The notes: generated from the sequence alone by a model not told the origin. A DNA stretch of 64,000 nucleotides from Tausonia pullulans (GCA_951802195.1 OX637629.1:62001-126000), one strand, 5' to 3'. Positions 48,004 through 61,266 are shown, counted from the stretch's first letter. A program made the numbers and translations.

Positions 48004-49674
48004 ATGGCGCACTCCCCGACAGCGAGTTCAAGTCCGTCCTACACCCCCTTGTCGACTCCTTCGCTTCCCGCACCCGTTTCGGCGACGTCGCCCACGACGG
48101 CCAGCGCGGGGGACGACAATGACGAGCGGACCCATGGGCTCGCCTGCTCTCTCGAAACCTTTTCCTTTGGGTCCGCCTCTTCGGCGACAGCAGAAGCAGC
48201 AGTGTCCGCGGCCGTGGTGGAAGGCAAGATGTCTCTGCCTTCGTTCCCTGCCTACTGCCTGCCCCTTGCAGCGAGGGACATCAACGTGGGTGGAAGCGAC
48301 GACGAGGGCGCTTCCCAGCGGACAACGATGAGCCACGCCCCTCTGCTCTCTACCCCCCTCTCGGCTGGCGAGAGTCCCTCTTCGTCACGACTGGTCCAGC
48401 CTGCAGGCACACCCGTCGTCGGTCAGTCCTCTGTCTCCCTTCCTGTTCTGTTCTTGGGACTGCCACCGACCTCTAAGTTGTCTTTGTACCCACCACACAC
48501 AGAGCTGGGCTGCTTCGAATACCCGGCGTGGGACGACTGCGAGGCCGAGTCCACCGACGGTCCTCCCTTCTATCGCCCTTCATCTTTGTCGCCCTCCGCC
48601 ACGCTGCGCTTCCCAAGCGGCCGGCGTAACTCGTCCGCTCTCTCCGCCGCCTGCTATGCTAACCTCTCGCCCCCAACTTGGTCCCACGCCGTGGCGGCCG
48701 CCTCGGAAGCCCACATCATCGCCCACCGTCTCTCGCTCTCGTCTTCGTCGGCCTCTCTAGCAGCGTCAGCAGCGTGGCCGCCTGTTCGGCCGGCCCCGAC
48801 GCCTCAGGCACGGCCGCCTCTCCAGGGCTTCCTAGTCCACGACGACACTCGTGGACGAGGCTCGACCTCAGCGCCGCAGCTGCCCACGGCGTCGGGCGAA
48901 GGCCACCAGTTCGTTGCTGCGTCTGCGCCTCGTCTTCTAGACTCATCGTTCGACGCTACAACGACGATACCCCGACGTCCGTCAGCGCCCTTGCCTGGTC
49001 TCGCGGGAACTGCAGGTTCACTTCAACGAGCCTCCTCGCACCACCGACCCTCGCTCCCCTTGCTCTTCCAGCACTCGCACCTCCACCCAGCCCGACCACA
49101 CTCTTCGTCGTCTTCCCTGCCTTCCACCTCAACTACGCCGACGCCGACGCAGCATTACTTTGTGCCTTTGACCCAAGAGGCGCCCATCCCTCCGAGCCTC
49201 ATGGATCATCCGGCGCTCGCGAAGCGGAGAGGCTCGCTCCCCGGCCAGCAGGCGACTCGGCCGGCGGTCTCGCCCCTTCTCAGGCGGCACCGACTCTCGT
49301 CAGACGAGGGCAGCGGCACGCCCAACACCGCCAGCCATTCCCGGCCCTCCTCAACCTCGCCGCCGCCGCTTGAAGGCGAGGCGCTTGTGCGGGCCGTCGT
49401 CGCGGAACATGGAAGGAGGCAGCAACTCCGGGCGGCCGAGGAGTCTGCAGCGGCAGCAACAGCAACAGCGGGAGTCAGTCGACCTCGGCTCGAATCTATT
49501 GTCTCTGCTGGGTCTCAGGAGTCGTCTGGTTCGAGCGCAGGGAGTGGAGGCAAGTCGAACGGAGATTCATCGCCGCTAAGTAAGTCGTCGGAGGCGGTGG
49601 GGCAGGACAAGAAGGCGGTGCTGGCAGTCTCTCTTCTGACGGCGGCGAAAGGAGTTGTCGCTGTCAGTCTTTAG
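48004..49674 (+). CDS. Ser/Pro/Ala-rich protein of unknown function
   Basis: I do not recognise this gene. One open frame of 1671 nt encodes 556 residues from an ATG in a C/T-rich leader. The protein is almost wholly low complexity: Ser, Pro, Ala and Thr, with RRLS- and RPSS-type potential phosphorylation sites (LLRRHRLSSDEGSG, IPRRPSAPLPG, AKRRGSLPGQ). One less simple block reads ELGCFEYPAWDDCEAESTDG. The coding claim rests on the long frame, its codon bias toward C/G at third positions and the leader. A possible 81-nt intron (48422-48502, donor GTCAGT, acceptor CACACAG) keeps the frame and has no stop, so both forms could be made. The repeated R-x-x-S-x-P context would suit a kinase or 14-3-3 target, but that is speculation. 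Confidence 0.6.
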   Translation: MAHSPTASSSPSYTPLSTPSLPAPVSATSPTTASAGDDNDERTHGLACSLETFSFGSASSATAEAAVSAAVVEGKMSLPSFPAYCLPLAARDINVGGSDDEGASQRTTMSHAPLLSTPLSAGESPSSSRLVQPAGTPVVGQSSVSLPVLFLGLPPTSKLSLYPPHTELGCFEYPAWDDCEAESTDGPPFYRPSSLSPSATLRFPSGRRNSSALSAACYANLSPPTWSHAVAAASEAHIIAHRLSLSSSSASLAASAAWPPVRPAPTPQARPPLQGFLVHDDTRGRGSTSAPQLPTASGEGHQFVAASAPRLLDSSFDATTTIPRRPSAPLPGLAGTAGSLQRASSHHRPSLPLLFQHSHLHPARPHSSSSSLPSTSTTPTPTQHYFVPLTQEAPIPPSLMDHPALAKRRGSLPGQQATRPAVSPLLRRHRLSSDEGSGTPNTASHSRPSSTSPPPLEGEALVRAVVAEHGRRQQLRAAEESAAAATATAGVSRPRLESIVSAGSQESSGSSAGSGGKSNGDSSPLSKSSEAVGQDKKAVLAVSLLTAAKGVVAVSL

Positions 49675-50063
49675 GCCGCTGCTCATTATTAATTTTTGCT
49701 TGTTTTTTCTAGTAGTTTTTTTTTTTTTTGGTTTCTACCGATCTTGATCTTTCCCTTGCTCTGTTTTCTCCGACACTCACACACCACCTGCCATCGCATC
49801 ATCGAGGTTTTATCTACTTCTCCATTTGCATCCAAGTTTTTCCCGCAGTTGTATCACCCCTTCCCCTTCCCTCTCCCTCTCTACCATCAAAACACGTCAC
49901 GTCTACTCCTCTCAGCCTTGCCTTATACACGCACATCCCGCTCGCTCGCATACTCCTTGGTCTATCCCGCTGCCCAGCCAAGATGACGACCTTATTCAAG
50001 GCTTACTTTTGTTTCATCTCAACTCCCCGTCCCCGTCCCCCTCCTCCTCCCCTCGCTTTCGCC
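49675..50063. other. Convergent 3' interval between the Ser-rich gene and YVC1
   Basis: About 390 bp, T-rich just after 49675 (a run of 12 T near 49720) then C/T-rich. No gene seen. It probably holds both 3' UTRs. Confidence 0.6.
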
Positions 50064-53000
50064 TCACATTGAGTCACTCCGGATCCCCTTTGTCAGCACC
50101 AGTAGCAGACTCTCAATCCTCTCCTGCCTCTCCTTCATCTCCGCCAACTCCTCCCTGAGCAACTCCCTCTGCTTCGCCTCGCTTACACCCGCCCCCGCCC
50201 CACCAGCGGCAGCCGTCACCCTCTCAGCGAGCGCATCAGCGTCCAAAGCGAGCTGCCGACCTTGCTCGTCGGCGACGCGGACCTCGGGAATCCCCCGTCC
50301 GAAGAGACGGGCGAGCGGGGAGGAGGAGCCCCTGCGGCCTGTGCCGGTGGCGTCCGTCCCTGGGTCAGTGGGGCTGTACTTGCGGGTGCTGGTCCGCTTC
50401 TGGGCGAGGGTCGGCGGTGGGCGGGAAGAAGACGACTCGCCGACCGACTCGGGCTCGGACGTGATGAGCCTCGTAGGGGTGGGAGGCCACCCCGCGAGCG
50501 TCGCCCCAGGCTGAGACCGCGAGATCTCCCTCTCCAAGTCCGCGGGCCTTGCCGAAAGGGAGATCCCCGACCCGTCTGCATCCGAGAGACCCTCGGCTGA
50601 GAAGACGGCGTCGACCCAGTCGGTGCCGGAGCCGACGAGCGCGCCGACGACGTCTTCGATCGCGGAGCCCACGCGGGTGCGGGCGAGGGAGAAGAGCTTG
50701 CGGGTGCGGGCGCGCTCGTAGAAGGAGATGGAGAGGAGGAGGGGGAAGGTCTGGAGAATGGAGATGGTGTCAGTGTATGCGATGGCTGGGTCGAGGGGAG
50801 GGCCGTATGACCCGCTCACCGAGAGCCGGACGAGGAAGACGGTCGCGCGGTGGAAGGCCCGCGGGGTGAGGACGTAGTTGAGCGGGCCGAGGATGAGCGC
50901 CGCGGAGATGTTGAGCCTAGATTGAAACCGTAAGCACTCATGTCTTGGAGGTGCGGTGGAAGAACGGAGAACGCACGGAATGATGAAGGAGAAAATGGCG
51001 TCCGACTTGACGCCGCCGATGGTCCCGACGGCGGCCTGGAACGCCGACTCCTCCTTAGCCATCGTCGAGATGTAGGAGTAACGGTTAGAGAGGATTGAGA
51101 TAAGGACTGAGGAGGGGGAAGGGTCAGCCGGTCATCAAAGGTCGAGTCTGGGAGAAGGACCACCTACTGGTGAGGAGAACTGTCGGACAGACGAAACACT
51201 GGGCATTAGCGACACCTAGGAATAGATGACAAAACTACTGACGAGTGCTGCAGAGAGCGCCGTAGGCGATGAGAAGGATCGGTCCATAGATCTGTCTCGA
51301 CGACTGCGTGAGATGACTGTCGTCTCTAGAGTAAGGCAAGAGTTCGCAAACGAACCGGGTGGAAGCTGGCGCTGGAATCGAAGGACAGGTACATGGATCC
51401 GAACCAGATCCCTAAGACAAATATTGCATCAGTCTTCTCACCTCGTTCATAAAGAAAGCCTGGGAGATCAAGAAGGGGTCCACTACTTACGTGCCATAAG
51501 CCAGAGGATGGACCGCGCAGTCCAGGTCCCCTTCCCGAGCGTGAGAAGCGCCCAGAAGATGCCCGTGAAGCAGATGACGGCAAAGCCCATGAAGACAGCA
51601 AAGTCCTGGAGCATCTTCTTGAGCGCGACGAGGATGACGTTGCCTGAGATGACACTGCAAGAGGTGTTGAAGGTGAGATTCAACGCAGCTCACTTGCACT
51701 CAATGAACTCGTGAAAAGCGACTGACGTGAAAGCGAGCCGGGGGAAAAGCAGCGCCGCACTGCACGCCAGCGTGTCGAACGCGAGCTGGGACGTCTGATG
51801 ATCCGTGTCGTGCGAGACGAGACCGCGGATTCGGAGACCGAGGTAGGTGAAGAAGATGAGGAGGAAGCCCGTGTCGAAGCCGTTGAAGAGGGATTGGCTG
51901 TAGAAGGCGAAGCCATGCTCCTTGGTGGCGGCAAACTGGTCAGGGGAGGAGGAAGTAGGTCAGAATCGCTAAGGCTGCAGGCGGTGACAAAGAATCGTGA
52001 CGCACCTCATCAAGAGCGAGGCCGAGGGCAAAGAGGATAAAGATGATCTCCGAGGCATTCATGTACGAGTGTTCCTGGTTCCGGACGAAGGTAACAAAGG
52101 CGACGAAGAGCAGGGCGAAACTGGGAAGAAGTCCATTCGTGGTCAGCTTGCTTAAATGCTCCAGTTTATCGCACTGCATCTACTCACTTGAGCATTTCAA
52201 TGACATCTCGCCAGAACGGCACTTTGAGCCTCGCCGTGTCGAGCCAGCCGGCATCGCGAGCGTCGTAGAGGTACACGCCATGTTGGCTGCTGCTGGACCC
52301 TCCGAGACCTCCACTGATCCGACGCTCACGGTCCCGGATACGTTTCGACTTGTAGTTGTCGCTGAGAAGGGCGCGCTTGGAGGAGAGCGTCTGATGGTAG
52401 ACGATGGTGCCAGAATGAATGAGGCTGATAACCCGTTGGAGGAGGGGCGTGGAGAGGAAGACTGGGAACGGGAGTGAGGTTTAGAGATCTCTCATATCAT
52501 GGAAAGAGAATGGGAACCTGCTGACATTTGGCCTGCGAGGTGATGGCGAGCTCAAGTGCGTTCTGCATGTCGTCCTCGACGTCGCTCATATCCACCGAAG
52601 CAGCAACGCTCTCCGGGGCGCCAGCATATGGGTTCCATGACCTCGAGAGGACATCGACGAGCTCAAGGTCCGTCGACGCAAAGACGCGGGCGAGCTTGAT
52701 GGAGAGGAGCTCGCAGAGGTCCGCCCGGGTCCTCTGGAGGGAAGCGAAGCTGAGAGTCGAATCCGCGAGGCGCAGGAACTGGACGCGGTTCAGGAGGAGC
52801 GCATAGATGATCGCGGGGGACCGGACGCGGGTGTAAGTCGCGATCATGGGCCGAAGGACGGAAAAGTTGACGTCCGGGGCATTGAGCTGCTCCCAGCTGA
52901 GACTAGAGTCGATGTTGAGCTGAAGGAGAAGGAAGCAGGATGCGCACGGGTCGCCGGGGGTGAGCGAGAGGGGCTCTCTCCTCTTCTCCGGGCAGAAGTG

Positions 53001-53230
53001 CCCGTGTCTAGGGACGTACCTTGACGTCCTCATGGATAGAATGGACCAAGCTGTAGACATTGACGCTGGCGAGCGAGAGGGATGGAAGAGTAAGCGGTCA
53101 CAATAGACGATGGACCGGAGATGATAAGGACGAGAAGCAGCGTAGACGGGACGAACTTCGAGAACTCGTCCTCCGAGGGACGGTTTGAACCCAAAAGGGG
53201 AGCTCGCTCCGGATCGGAATGGGCAGGCAT
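50064..53230 (-). CDS. YVC1: Vacuolar TRP-family cation channel Yvc1 (TRPY)
   Basis: About twelve exons run from an ATG at 53230 to a TGA at 50064-50066. The protein begins MPAHSDPERAPLLGS, a vacuolar dileucine-like leader, then VNVYSLVHSIHEDVK. An N-terminal helical domain (SWEQLNAPDVNFSVLRPMI, LCELLSIKLARVF) precedes six membrane segments: FALLFVAFVTFVR, EIIFILFALGLALDE, TGFLLIFFTYLGLRI, TVISGNVILVALKK, FAVFMGFAVICFTGIFWAL and, after the pore region WFGSMYLSFDSSASFHP, FGPILLIAYGALCSTLLLTV. The order and the ISILSNRYSYIS segment after S6 match yeast Yvc1, which releases vacuolar calcium on osmotic shock. The tail of about 200 residues is Ser/Arg-rich and ends in a coiled-coil-like EELAEMKERQERIESLLLV. 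Confidence 0.9.
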
Positions 53231-54486
53231 GGTGGACTAGGGAAGGAGGCGGAGATCAGCCTGTCCGATCTAAGGAAGCAAGGGGGACGACCACCGAAGG
53301 GAAGGCGCGTCGTTGTCTAGAAGGACTCACGCCGGGGGGAGACAGGCCACGGAGGAGAATTGCTCTTCAGAGACAAGAGAGAGAGAGAGAGAGAAGAAAG
53401 GAGTCTTAGCTCGTTCGGGCGAACGGTTGGTGGCCGTCGCGAGGGAAAAGGAGGCGAGGAGCAGTTGAGAAGGGCAGGCGGCCTAGGCCTATTAGTGAAA
53501 TCACTCCGCGGTCATCTCAAGCGAGGCCTGAGCGCCTGTGTGATGAGCTGAGTGACGAACATATGAGGAGAGGATTATCGAGAAGGAATTTGTTCTTTAA
53601 GCGAAGAGATAACTGGAGATGGATCTTCCATGCTTCCTCTTTCATTTCCCTTCCTCTAGTTCTTGATCATTCTGATGGATGTGACGACAACATTTGGAAA
53701 GCGGGACGCGGACAGACCTTGGGTAGTAGAGCATGGCAAGATCGAAAATTGTGACGACAAACCATCTCCAACCTAATCTTTTTCGAAACCTCGCAGCAGC
53801 CAGTCGCTTTAGCGACCTCGCGATATGTCTCTATTCCCTCTGACACCAACCCGGAGAGATAGATGGCCATCTGAGACGTAAAGACGGCGTCGCACCTTCG
53901 AGGGGCGGTCTCCTCTGATATAATTACCCTGAGTTGCCCCTCTCGCTCGTCGCTCATCTCCAGTCTCCTGCCCCGTCGTTGCCACCTGACGTGGATCGCA
54001 TAGCGGCCGTGAGATAGCGTTGAAGGGTTACTATCCGATGAGCGACACGAAAGCGTCATCGTCGTGGACCGGGAGATGACAGCTGCGTTAAGCACGAGCG
54101 AAGGCGGGCCGGCCTTGGCTCCTCCATCGGATGACCCTCGCATACTCTCTTCGTTCTCTCGCTCTCATGCCGTCAGGAATACCAGACAGCGAAAACTATA
54201 TCGTATAGCGCCAGCGCGCGAAGACAAGGAAAAAGAGGAAACGACGTGAGAGAAGGAGGTGTGGTGATCGAAGAGAAAGAAAAACATTTGGTACAAGATG
54301 AGGTAGAGAAGGGCCTAAGGTGGTTGGCTATGGATGGAGGTATGCAAGAGAGGACGGTGGAGGACGAGCTCGGATGGTGGAGAGAACTGCGTCCTTGCGG
54401 GGGTGGTAGGCATGGGGTGATGATGCAAGAACTAAAAAGACCCTGGAAAGGAACGACGAAAACGGACGCAAGGAAAAAAAAAACCA
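53231..54486. other. 1.26 kb interval without a recognised gene
   Basis: Upstream of YVC1 and downstream of the small unknown gene. A GA-rich stretch lies at 53381-53400. A 158-codon frame on the minus strand (54143-53667) has no recognisable content. The YVC1 promoter should lie at 53231-53700. Confidence 0.5.
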
Positions 54487-55307
54487 CTAGGTGAGGATGA
54501 GAGTAGGGCTGCCCCGAAGTACCGTCGTCGTCGATGATGATGGCGAGGACAATGTAGACGACGTCGGCGAGGCGGATCGACTCCGGAGCTCAACAGAGTC
54601 AGCGGACTCGTCGACGGCATCTTCTACGGACGCACGGCGCTGCCTCTGGGACAAGAGGTAGCGCTCAATCTCCTCGACGGGCGTTGGGCTGGCCGACGAG
54701 GGCGAGATGGCAGCGAAGGGGTGCGACGAGGGAACAAGCTTGTACTTTGCGTTGAGCTGCATGGGGAAAAAGATGGTGAGAGAGGGAGGCAAGGTCGTGT
54801 GAGCAAGCGGGTTTGGTCAGACGACGGAAGGACCAAGAAGACTCACGCCTTGGGCAGCCAGATCCTCGCAGAGGTAGTGGAGCGTCGAGAGGGCCCGCTT
54901 TCGCAGCGAGGAGCATGATTCGAGATCTGGGAGGGAGAAGAGACAGGGACGTCAGACACATGTCGTTTGACCCCACACAGGAGGGGCGGAACGGAAGCGC
55001 GGGGGAGCCGTCTCATGAGGGAGGGGGAGAGGGGCAAGAAGAGGGGAGCGCGCGGGGGCGTACTGACCGTCAAAGGACGACGACCAGACAGGAATGTTGC
55101 AGGTCAGCTGGACGTCTTGAGACGAGCCAGGCGTAGACCGGATCGACCTGGCGGAGGGGAGGAGCAGATGTTGTCAGCCCGAGGGAGGTATGAAGGCGGA
55201 GAGGGCAGGCCACGGCTTGCAAGGGAGACGCACGACTCGAACTGGGTGAGGGCGTCGAGGTCGGCATCCGAGGGGAGGGTGTGGATCGTCTTCGGGGAGG
55301 TAATCAT
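54487..55307 (-). CDS. Small protein of unknown function
   Basis: I do not recognise this gene. Four exons (55307-55234, 55147-55068, 54926-54847, 54756-54487) sum exactly to 504 nt, 167 residues. The N-terminal half looks folded: MITSPKTIHTLPSDADLDAL, QFESSIRSTPGSSQD, VQLTCNIPVWSSSFDDL and LRKRALSTLHYLCEDLAAQG, then LNAKYKLVPSSHPF. The C-terminal half is Ser-rich with VEEIERYLLSQRQRRASVED. Good splice signals in all three phases and clean joins support a real gene. An in-frame ATG at 55766 would add 153 residues, but the sequence just before 55307 is C/A/T-rich like a leader, so I prefer the shorter form. Confidence 0.65.
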
Positions 55308-56284
55308 TGTTGGCGTGTGGGGCGTGGGATAAGAGTGTTGTGGAGATGTGGAAGAGGTGGGTGTTGAGGAGGTGAGGGGGAGACGAGAGAGGCCGGCAAG
55401 TGGTAGGTAGCAGGACCGGGTATTGGGCGCAGCGGGCTGGCGGTGGGCGTTGAGTGGGCGGGCAGCCGAGGGCTCGTTTGTTGTTGGTGGATGTCGGTGT
55501 GCAAGTGGAAGCGTCCCGAAGATGACCAGTGTCGCTAGCAGGAGACAGGGCGAGGCAGCGAAGGAGCAGGAAGAAGGTGGAGGCAAGAAGACGATCAGGG
55601 TCTTTCGCTGCGAAAGGCGAGGCTCACTTGATCCGTCGTCGTTCGCCGCCGGTTCCTCCGTCGGGGCGCCGTCTTCTGCGCTGGAGCCAACCGGGCCGGG
55701 CCCGGTTCTGTCGACATCCACGAATCTTGGGCGGCCCACACCCAAATGGGAGAACTGAGAGCTCATGTCCGGGCGCTCGGCTGCCCCAACAGCGGACGAC
55801 GTGGACGTCGCACTCCGCGTCTCGCGGTAACATCGTCTGTATCGTCGCTGAACGATCCTGGCGCGCGCGCGCTCTTTCTCCTTCTAGAGACTTTTCTCTT
55901 CGTCTTCGCTTGAGGTCTTTGCCTTGCCACCTTGTCCGCCGTCCATGTTCTCGGCGCCACGACGAACGCTCCCTCGGCCCAATCATAGCCCGCGCACTCG
56001 CCACGCCGTCGTCAACCGTTTTTGTCGAGCAAAAAAGGCTGAAGCACGGAGTTCGGCGCAAGTGCATGGCATGAGGACAGGCGAGCACGTGCAAAAGGTA
56101 GGGATGGATGCAGATGAGGGTCGGAGAATGCAAAGGGGTAAATGAGGGTTGGATGTTAGACGATGGAGCGATGAAGCGAAGTGAGGTGATGATGGGACGC
56201 GATATATGAGTGAGGATGCGAAGAATGTGTACTGGAAGAGGGGTGAGGGAGGAAGGTTTTGGTGCAATGAGACATGAGTCGTGA
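55308..56284. other. 980-bp interval upstream of the small unknown gene
   Basis: Holds the promoter and leader of the minus-strand small protein and the 3' flank of UBP8. One continuous minus-strand frame runs from 55766 into the downstream start and includes MSSQFSHLGVGRPRFVDVDR, which could be a real N-terminus. Nothing else is recognised. Confidence 0.45.
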
Positions 56285-59113
56285 TCAAGCGGAAGACGAG
56301 GCAAACTCCAGGTGCCGCTTGACATAACTGCGTTTGAGTCATGACATTTGGTCAGCCAACGTTTGACAGGGGGACCAAAGAGTCATGTCGAGAGCGTACG
56401 TGAGCATGTATCTATTTTTCAAAGGATTGGAGGAAGAGTCAGTCGACCACCTCAGGAGTCGGCGAAGGCGAGCGAGGCAGACACTTACGGTCGGCTGTCG
56501 AGCACCGCACCAATCGTCGTCCTGGTGACCCTTTCGTCGTCTGCGATCATGAAGTCATCAGACAAAGGCTCTGAGCAGGAGCAGCGGGCAAGACTGACCG
56601 AAATGATACCATTCGTCTTTGAATTTGGCAAAGTTGGTGTCTGTTTCGAACCGGTCCGTCAGCAGTTGCCTACAACCCCTCCCCTCCCCCACCCTTCGTT
56701 CAGAAAAACAAGACTAACAGTGCCCGTTGTCCAGTTTCCCCTGATGGCACACAACTGCACAAAGGTCCCAAGCCATCCTCTCTGCGCCAGCCAATCTTGG
56801 GATAGGTACGACGCCTTCGAGCTCGTCCTCCTGCGCAGCTTGAACGGCCGCCGTCGTGTAGGGCGTCATGTCAAGCTTGAGGGGGAAGCGGACGGGAGTG
56901 TCGATCTTGGTGGACGTGGTGTTGGCGTGATGCTCGAAGCGCTGGAGAAAAAAGTGGGTTTGAATGGAGGACAGTCGAGCGCGCAAGAGTATGGGAACGG
57001 ACCTTGAGCTGGATGGAAAGAACGGGAGGGAGCTTGCGAAGGCTGAACTGCTTCGTGGCATCCTATAAGGGAGAAAATGTCAGGGGTCGTTGAAACGCTT
57101 CACGCGAACTGAGTGCTCACAGCAGACGACACGCCACACTTGTCGCAGAGATATTGCTGGCCGAGCCGCTCCGGGGATGTGTACCTGAGAAACAGGGCAA
57201 AAGTGAGCATATGCAAGTCATCAGCTCAGCTCAACCGCGCTAAGCTCACCGTCTGAGGCAACCGGCGAGCGTTTGAACTCCAAAGGCGCCCGGCTGGCCT
57301 TTGAGGTCGAGCGAAATGTCGAGCATCGGGTCGAACGCCGAGGTCACGCCCCCGCAGGAACCGCACCGAACGTCAGACTGAAGGAGGCCAGAGAACGTTG
57401 AATCTGGGAGGAGGTTGCGTAAATGAGGTGTGGGCAGTGTGCCAAGACAGGTGGACGCACGAATTGGACAATCGCACACCCCGTCGGGGCCTCCAAAGGC
57501 CGTATGCATTTGGTTCAAAGCAGAGATGAAGAATCTGTGGCCGAGAAGATGAATCTTAGTCTACAATAAACCTAAGCGCAGCGGAAACGCATGCTCGCTC
57601 ACTCATGCGCATCCTGCTGAGCGTAGCCGGCGAGGTCGACGGAGCCCTTCCACATCGAGGAGAGAAACTGGACGAATAGATTCATCAGAAGGGGGAGTAG
57701 TGAGAGAGTGACTTCTGCTGCTCACAGTCACAGGTCCAAAGGGGCTCGGGTCATCCGAGTGAAACTGGCGCGCGCAGATGTGTCAGATGTTGGCAAGCAC
57801 CAAAAGGCAGAGCAAGGCAATATACCTCAGAGTAGAGAAGATCCATCTCGCAACCCATACAGGGCTTGGCGCCCTGACAGTGGAAGCGATTGTGGGCGTC
57901 CGAGAGAAAGTGGCTCCTAAGAAGCGGATTGTGGAAGAAGGACTGAAGGATCACAGAGAGGAAGCACGTCTGGCCGATGTTGCGGATCCCACGGGGACCT
58001 TGTAAGACAAAGGCGAAGGGAAATGATAGATAATGCATGGGTCAGCGTTTGCGTATGTCTCCGTCTCTCAAACATTCATACGCCTCCACCCCACCGGCGA
58101 CAGACTGAATGAGCCAACTCACCTCGACAGCTGACGGGGGTCGCGCGGGCGAGGATCGCTCGTTCTTCTTCCGATAACACGGGAGGCAAAGACCTTGGCC
58201 GTTTCCGTCTCGGCCCTGGGCATCGCAGAACGACAAGCGGACGGCAGGCAGATCAGCGTTGGAAGGGAGAAGCTCAGGTGGTCAGGGCGCGCGACAGGAC
58301 GACAACGCACCTCCCAGCAGTCGCGACTCTGCTCGGTCTTCCTCATCGAGCTTGAGGTCCAGAGAGACACGCTGAAGTCGCGTGCTAACGATGAAGTCGT
58401 CGCAGAGTAGGCAGAAGACGGTGCCCGTTGAAGAGTCGACACCTAAAGGAGGGAAAGGAGGGCAACGGGGGGCGGGGGGGAGGGGGGGGAGCAAGCCTGA
58501 CGTCAGACGATGAAGTGATGAAGGGAGAGAGGATGTCGTGATAGAGAACAGGTGGGCAGACAGATACTGACAGAGAGGGTGTGAGGCGGATCTGAGATGC
58601 GAGACGATGTGCTGGGTCGAACCAAAGCAGCCGATGAAAGGACACGACAGACAGGCGAACGGCCGGCCGAGGGCCTTCGCGCAAGTCGAGCACGTCGGCG
58701 GCTGGGGACCAGGGGCACATGTCAGGATCATGAGAGGAACAAAATCTAGGCCTAGAAAGCGGAGGGAAGGATGAGTCTCTCACCATCTTGCTGCTCCTCG
58801 ACGAATGGCCTGCCGTAGCAGGGCTGCGCGTCCGCTCCCTCGCCGCCCACTTGACGACATCTTCCAGTCGACGCTGGGCGCTCTCGCCCTGCTTGGACCG
58901 CAGAAGGTCTTCAACATGCTCGCACCTCTGCTCGGCCCTCCTACCGACGGTCTGGGTCACCGCCGCCGCCCCAGGTGGGAGCGTCTTGGTGGGCGGACGG
59001 GAAGCGTGCGACAGCGACGACGTGGGAAGAGGTCGCTTGCCGCTACCGCTTGTCGCCGCCGGCGGCTTGAGGGCGAACGCGGGTGCCTGGACGAGTACCG
59101 TCTTGCTGGCCAT
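56285..59113 (-). CDS. UBP8: SAGA-complex ubiquitin-specific protease Ubp8 (USP22-like)
   Basis: A multi-exon gene from an ATG at 59113 to a TGA at 56285-56287. After a basic leader (KTVLVQAPAFALKPP) comes a zinc-finger UBP domain: PTCSTCAKALGRPFACLSCP, GCFGSTQHIVSHLRSASHP, VFCLLCDDFIV. The USP catalytic domain has the Cys box GIRNIGQTCFLSVILQSFFH, the AGYAQQDAHEFFISALNQMH segment, two Cys pairs for zinc (VRCGSCGGV, YLCDKCG), LPPVLSIQLKRFEH, and the His box GHYTNFAKFKDEWYHF with LTYVKRHLEF at the end. ZnF-UBP plus this USP order is the Ubp8/USP22 signature; it removes ubiquitin from H2B within SAGA. Gln replaces the more common Asn or Ser before the catalytic Thr-Cys. Confidence 0.93.
58460..58493 (+). 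repeat. G-rich tract in a UBP8 intron
   Basis: On the plus strand GGGG and GGGGGGG runs broken by C or A; read on the coding strand this is a C-rich stretch in the intron before the VDSSTG exon. Confidence 0.7.
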
Positions 59114-59621
59114 GCGAGGACGGCGGTCGAGGCAAAGTCGGTGGGTAGGGAGAGAGGAAAGTAGCAATCAGGAGTAGGGGTAAGGGCGACTAAAGGACCT
59201 TGGAGGTTAGGGAAGCCAGCCTGTTGATCGGGAAAGCCCGGCCAGATCGAAACCTGATCCTCTACCTCGAGTTAGTCACAACCCCTCGACCTTCTCGCAA
59301 GTTTTTCGTGAAGCCAAGAGGAGCATCTTGCCACTGATGCCCCCTCTCACTTTCTCTGCTTGAGGTGGCAGCTTCCCGGTTCACAATCACAAGGGGTAGA
59401 GAGACAGACCCTGGAGACGCGTCTTCTGCGGCCGCACAGGCCACCCGTAACGTCGCCTGTCTCCGAGGAGAGGCAGATCGCCCGAGCTGGGTCTAGTTGG
59501 GGAGATTTGGGACGTGAGAGTCATGAAATCCGTGAACGAAAAAAACGAGATGGCCCTTTTGCTCGGCCCACCCCATGGGGGAAGGAAGACACAATCGCGC
59601 GCTTGGCCACTTCTTCCCACA
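59114..59621. other. Intergenic region between UBP8 start and BET3 end
   Basis: 508 bp, both flanking genes on the minus strand. It should hold the BET3 3' UTR and UBP8 promoter. No gene or clear motif seen. Confidence 0.55.
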
Positions 59622-60859
<1,238 letters not shown>

Positions 60860-61266
60860 TGTTGTCGAGTTGATGGGGGGAAGGAGGGGAGAGGGAAGCG
60901 GTCGCTGGAGAGCGAAGAGCAAGGGTCGCGCCACTCGCGCCGTCGTCGTACGCGTGCCCTCTGCTTGACGACGGGGACGCGATGCTCGCATGTTGATCTT
61001 CCGGAACGCAACGTCCTCCAAGAAGGCCAGCGAGTGTCATCCCTTTTCTTTGCCTTATGGCCTACTGTCGTTTCTCCACTTAGCTACGCATCATTTCTTC
61101 GAATTGAACGTGGATCTCATCAAACTACCGAGCGCCGCTTGCTCCGTCTCTTGGTCTCGCTCGCCTCTGTCTCCTCTTCGATCGTACTTCTCGGCCACCA
61201 ACCAGAACGGAGCGCGCCGCAAGTCATCAGCGAGGTAGATCCACCCCCGCTTATTCATCGTCAAAC
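60860..61266. other. Intergenic region upstream of BET3
   Basis: 407 bp between the BET3 start and the end of the next minus-strand gene. A C/T-rich leader precedes BET3. A frame on the plus strand crosses it without recognisable content. Extra 3' exons of the neighbouring gene cannot be excluded, because its stop codon overlaps a good donor (GTGAGT at about 61268). Confidence 0.45.

Noticed and set aside
53667-54143. A 158-codon minus-strand frame upstream of YVC1
   Set aside because: No conserved motif, no leader-like context and no splice partners.
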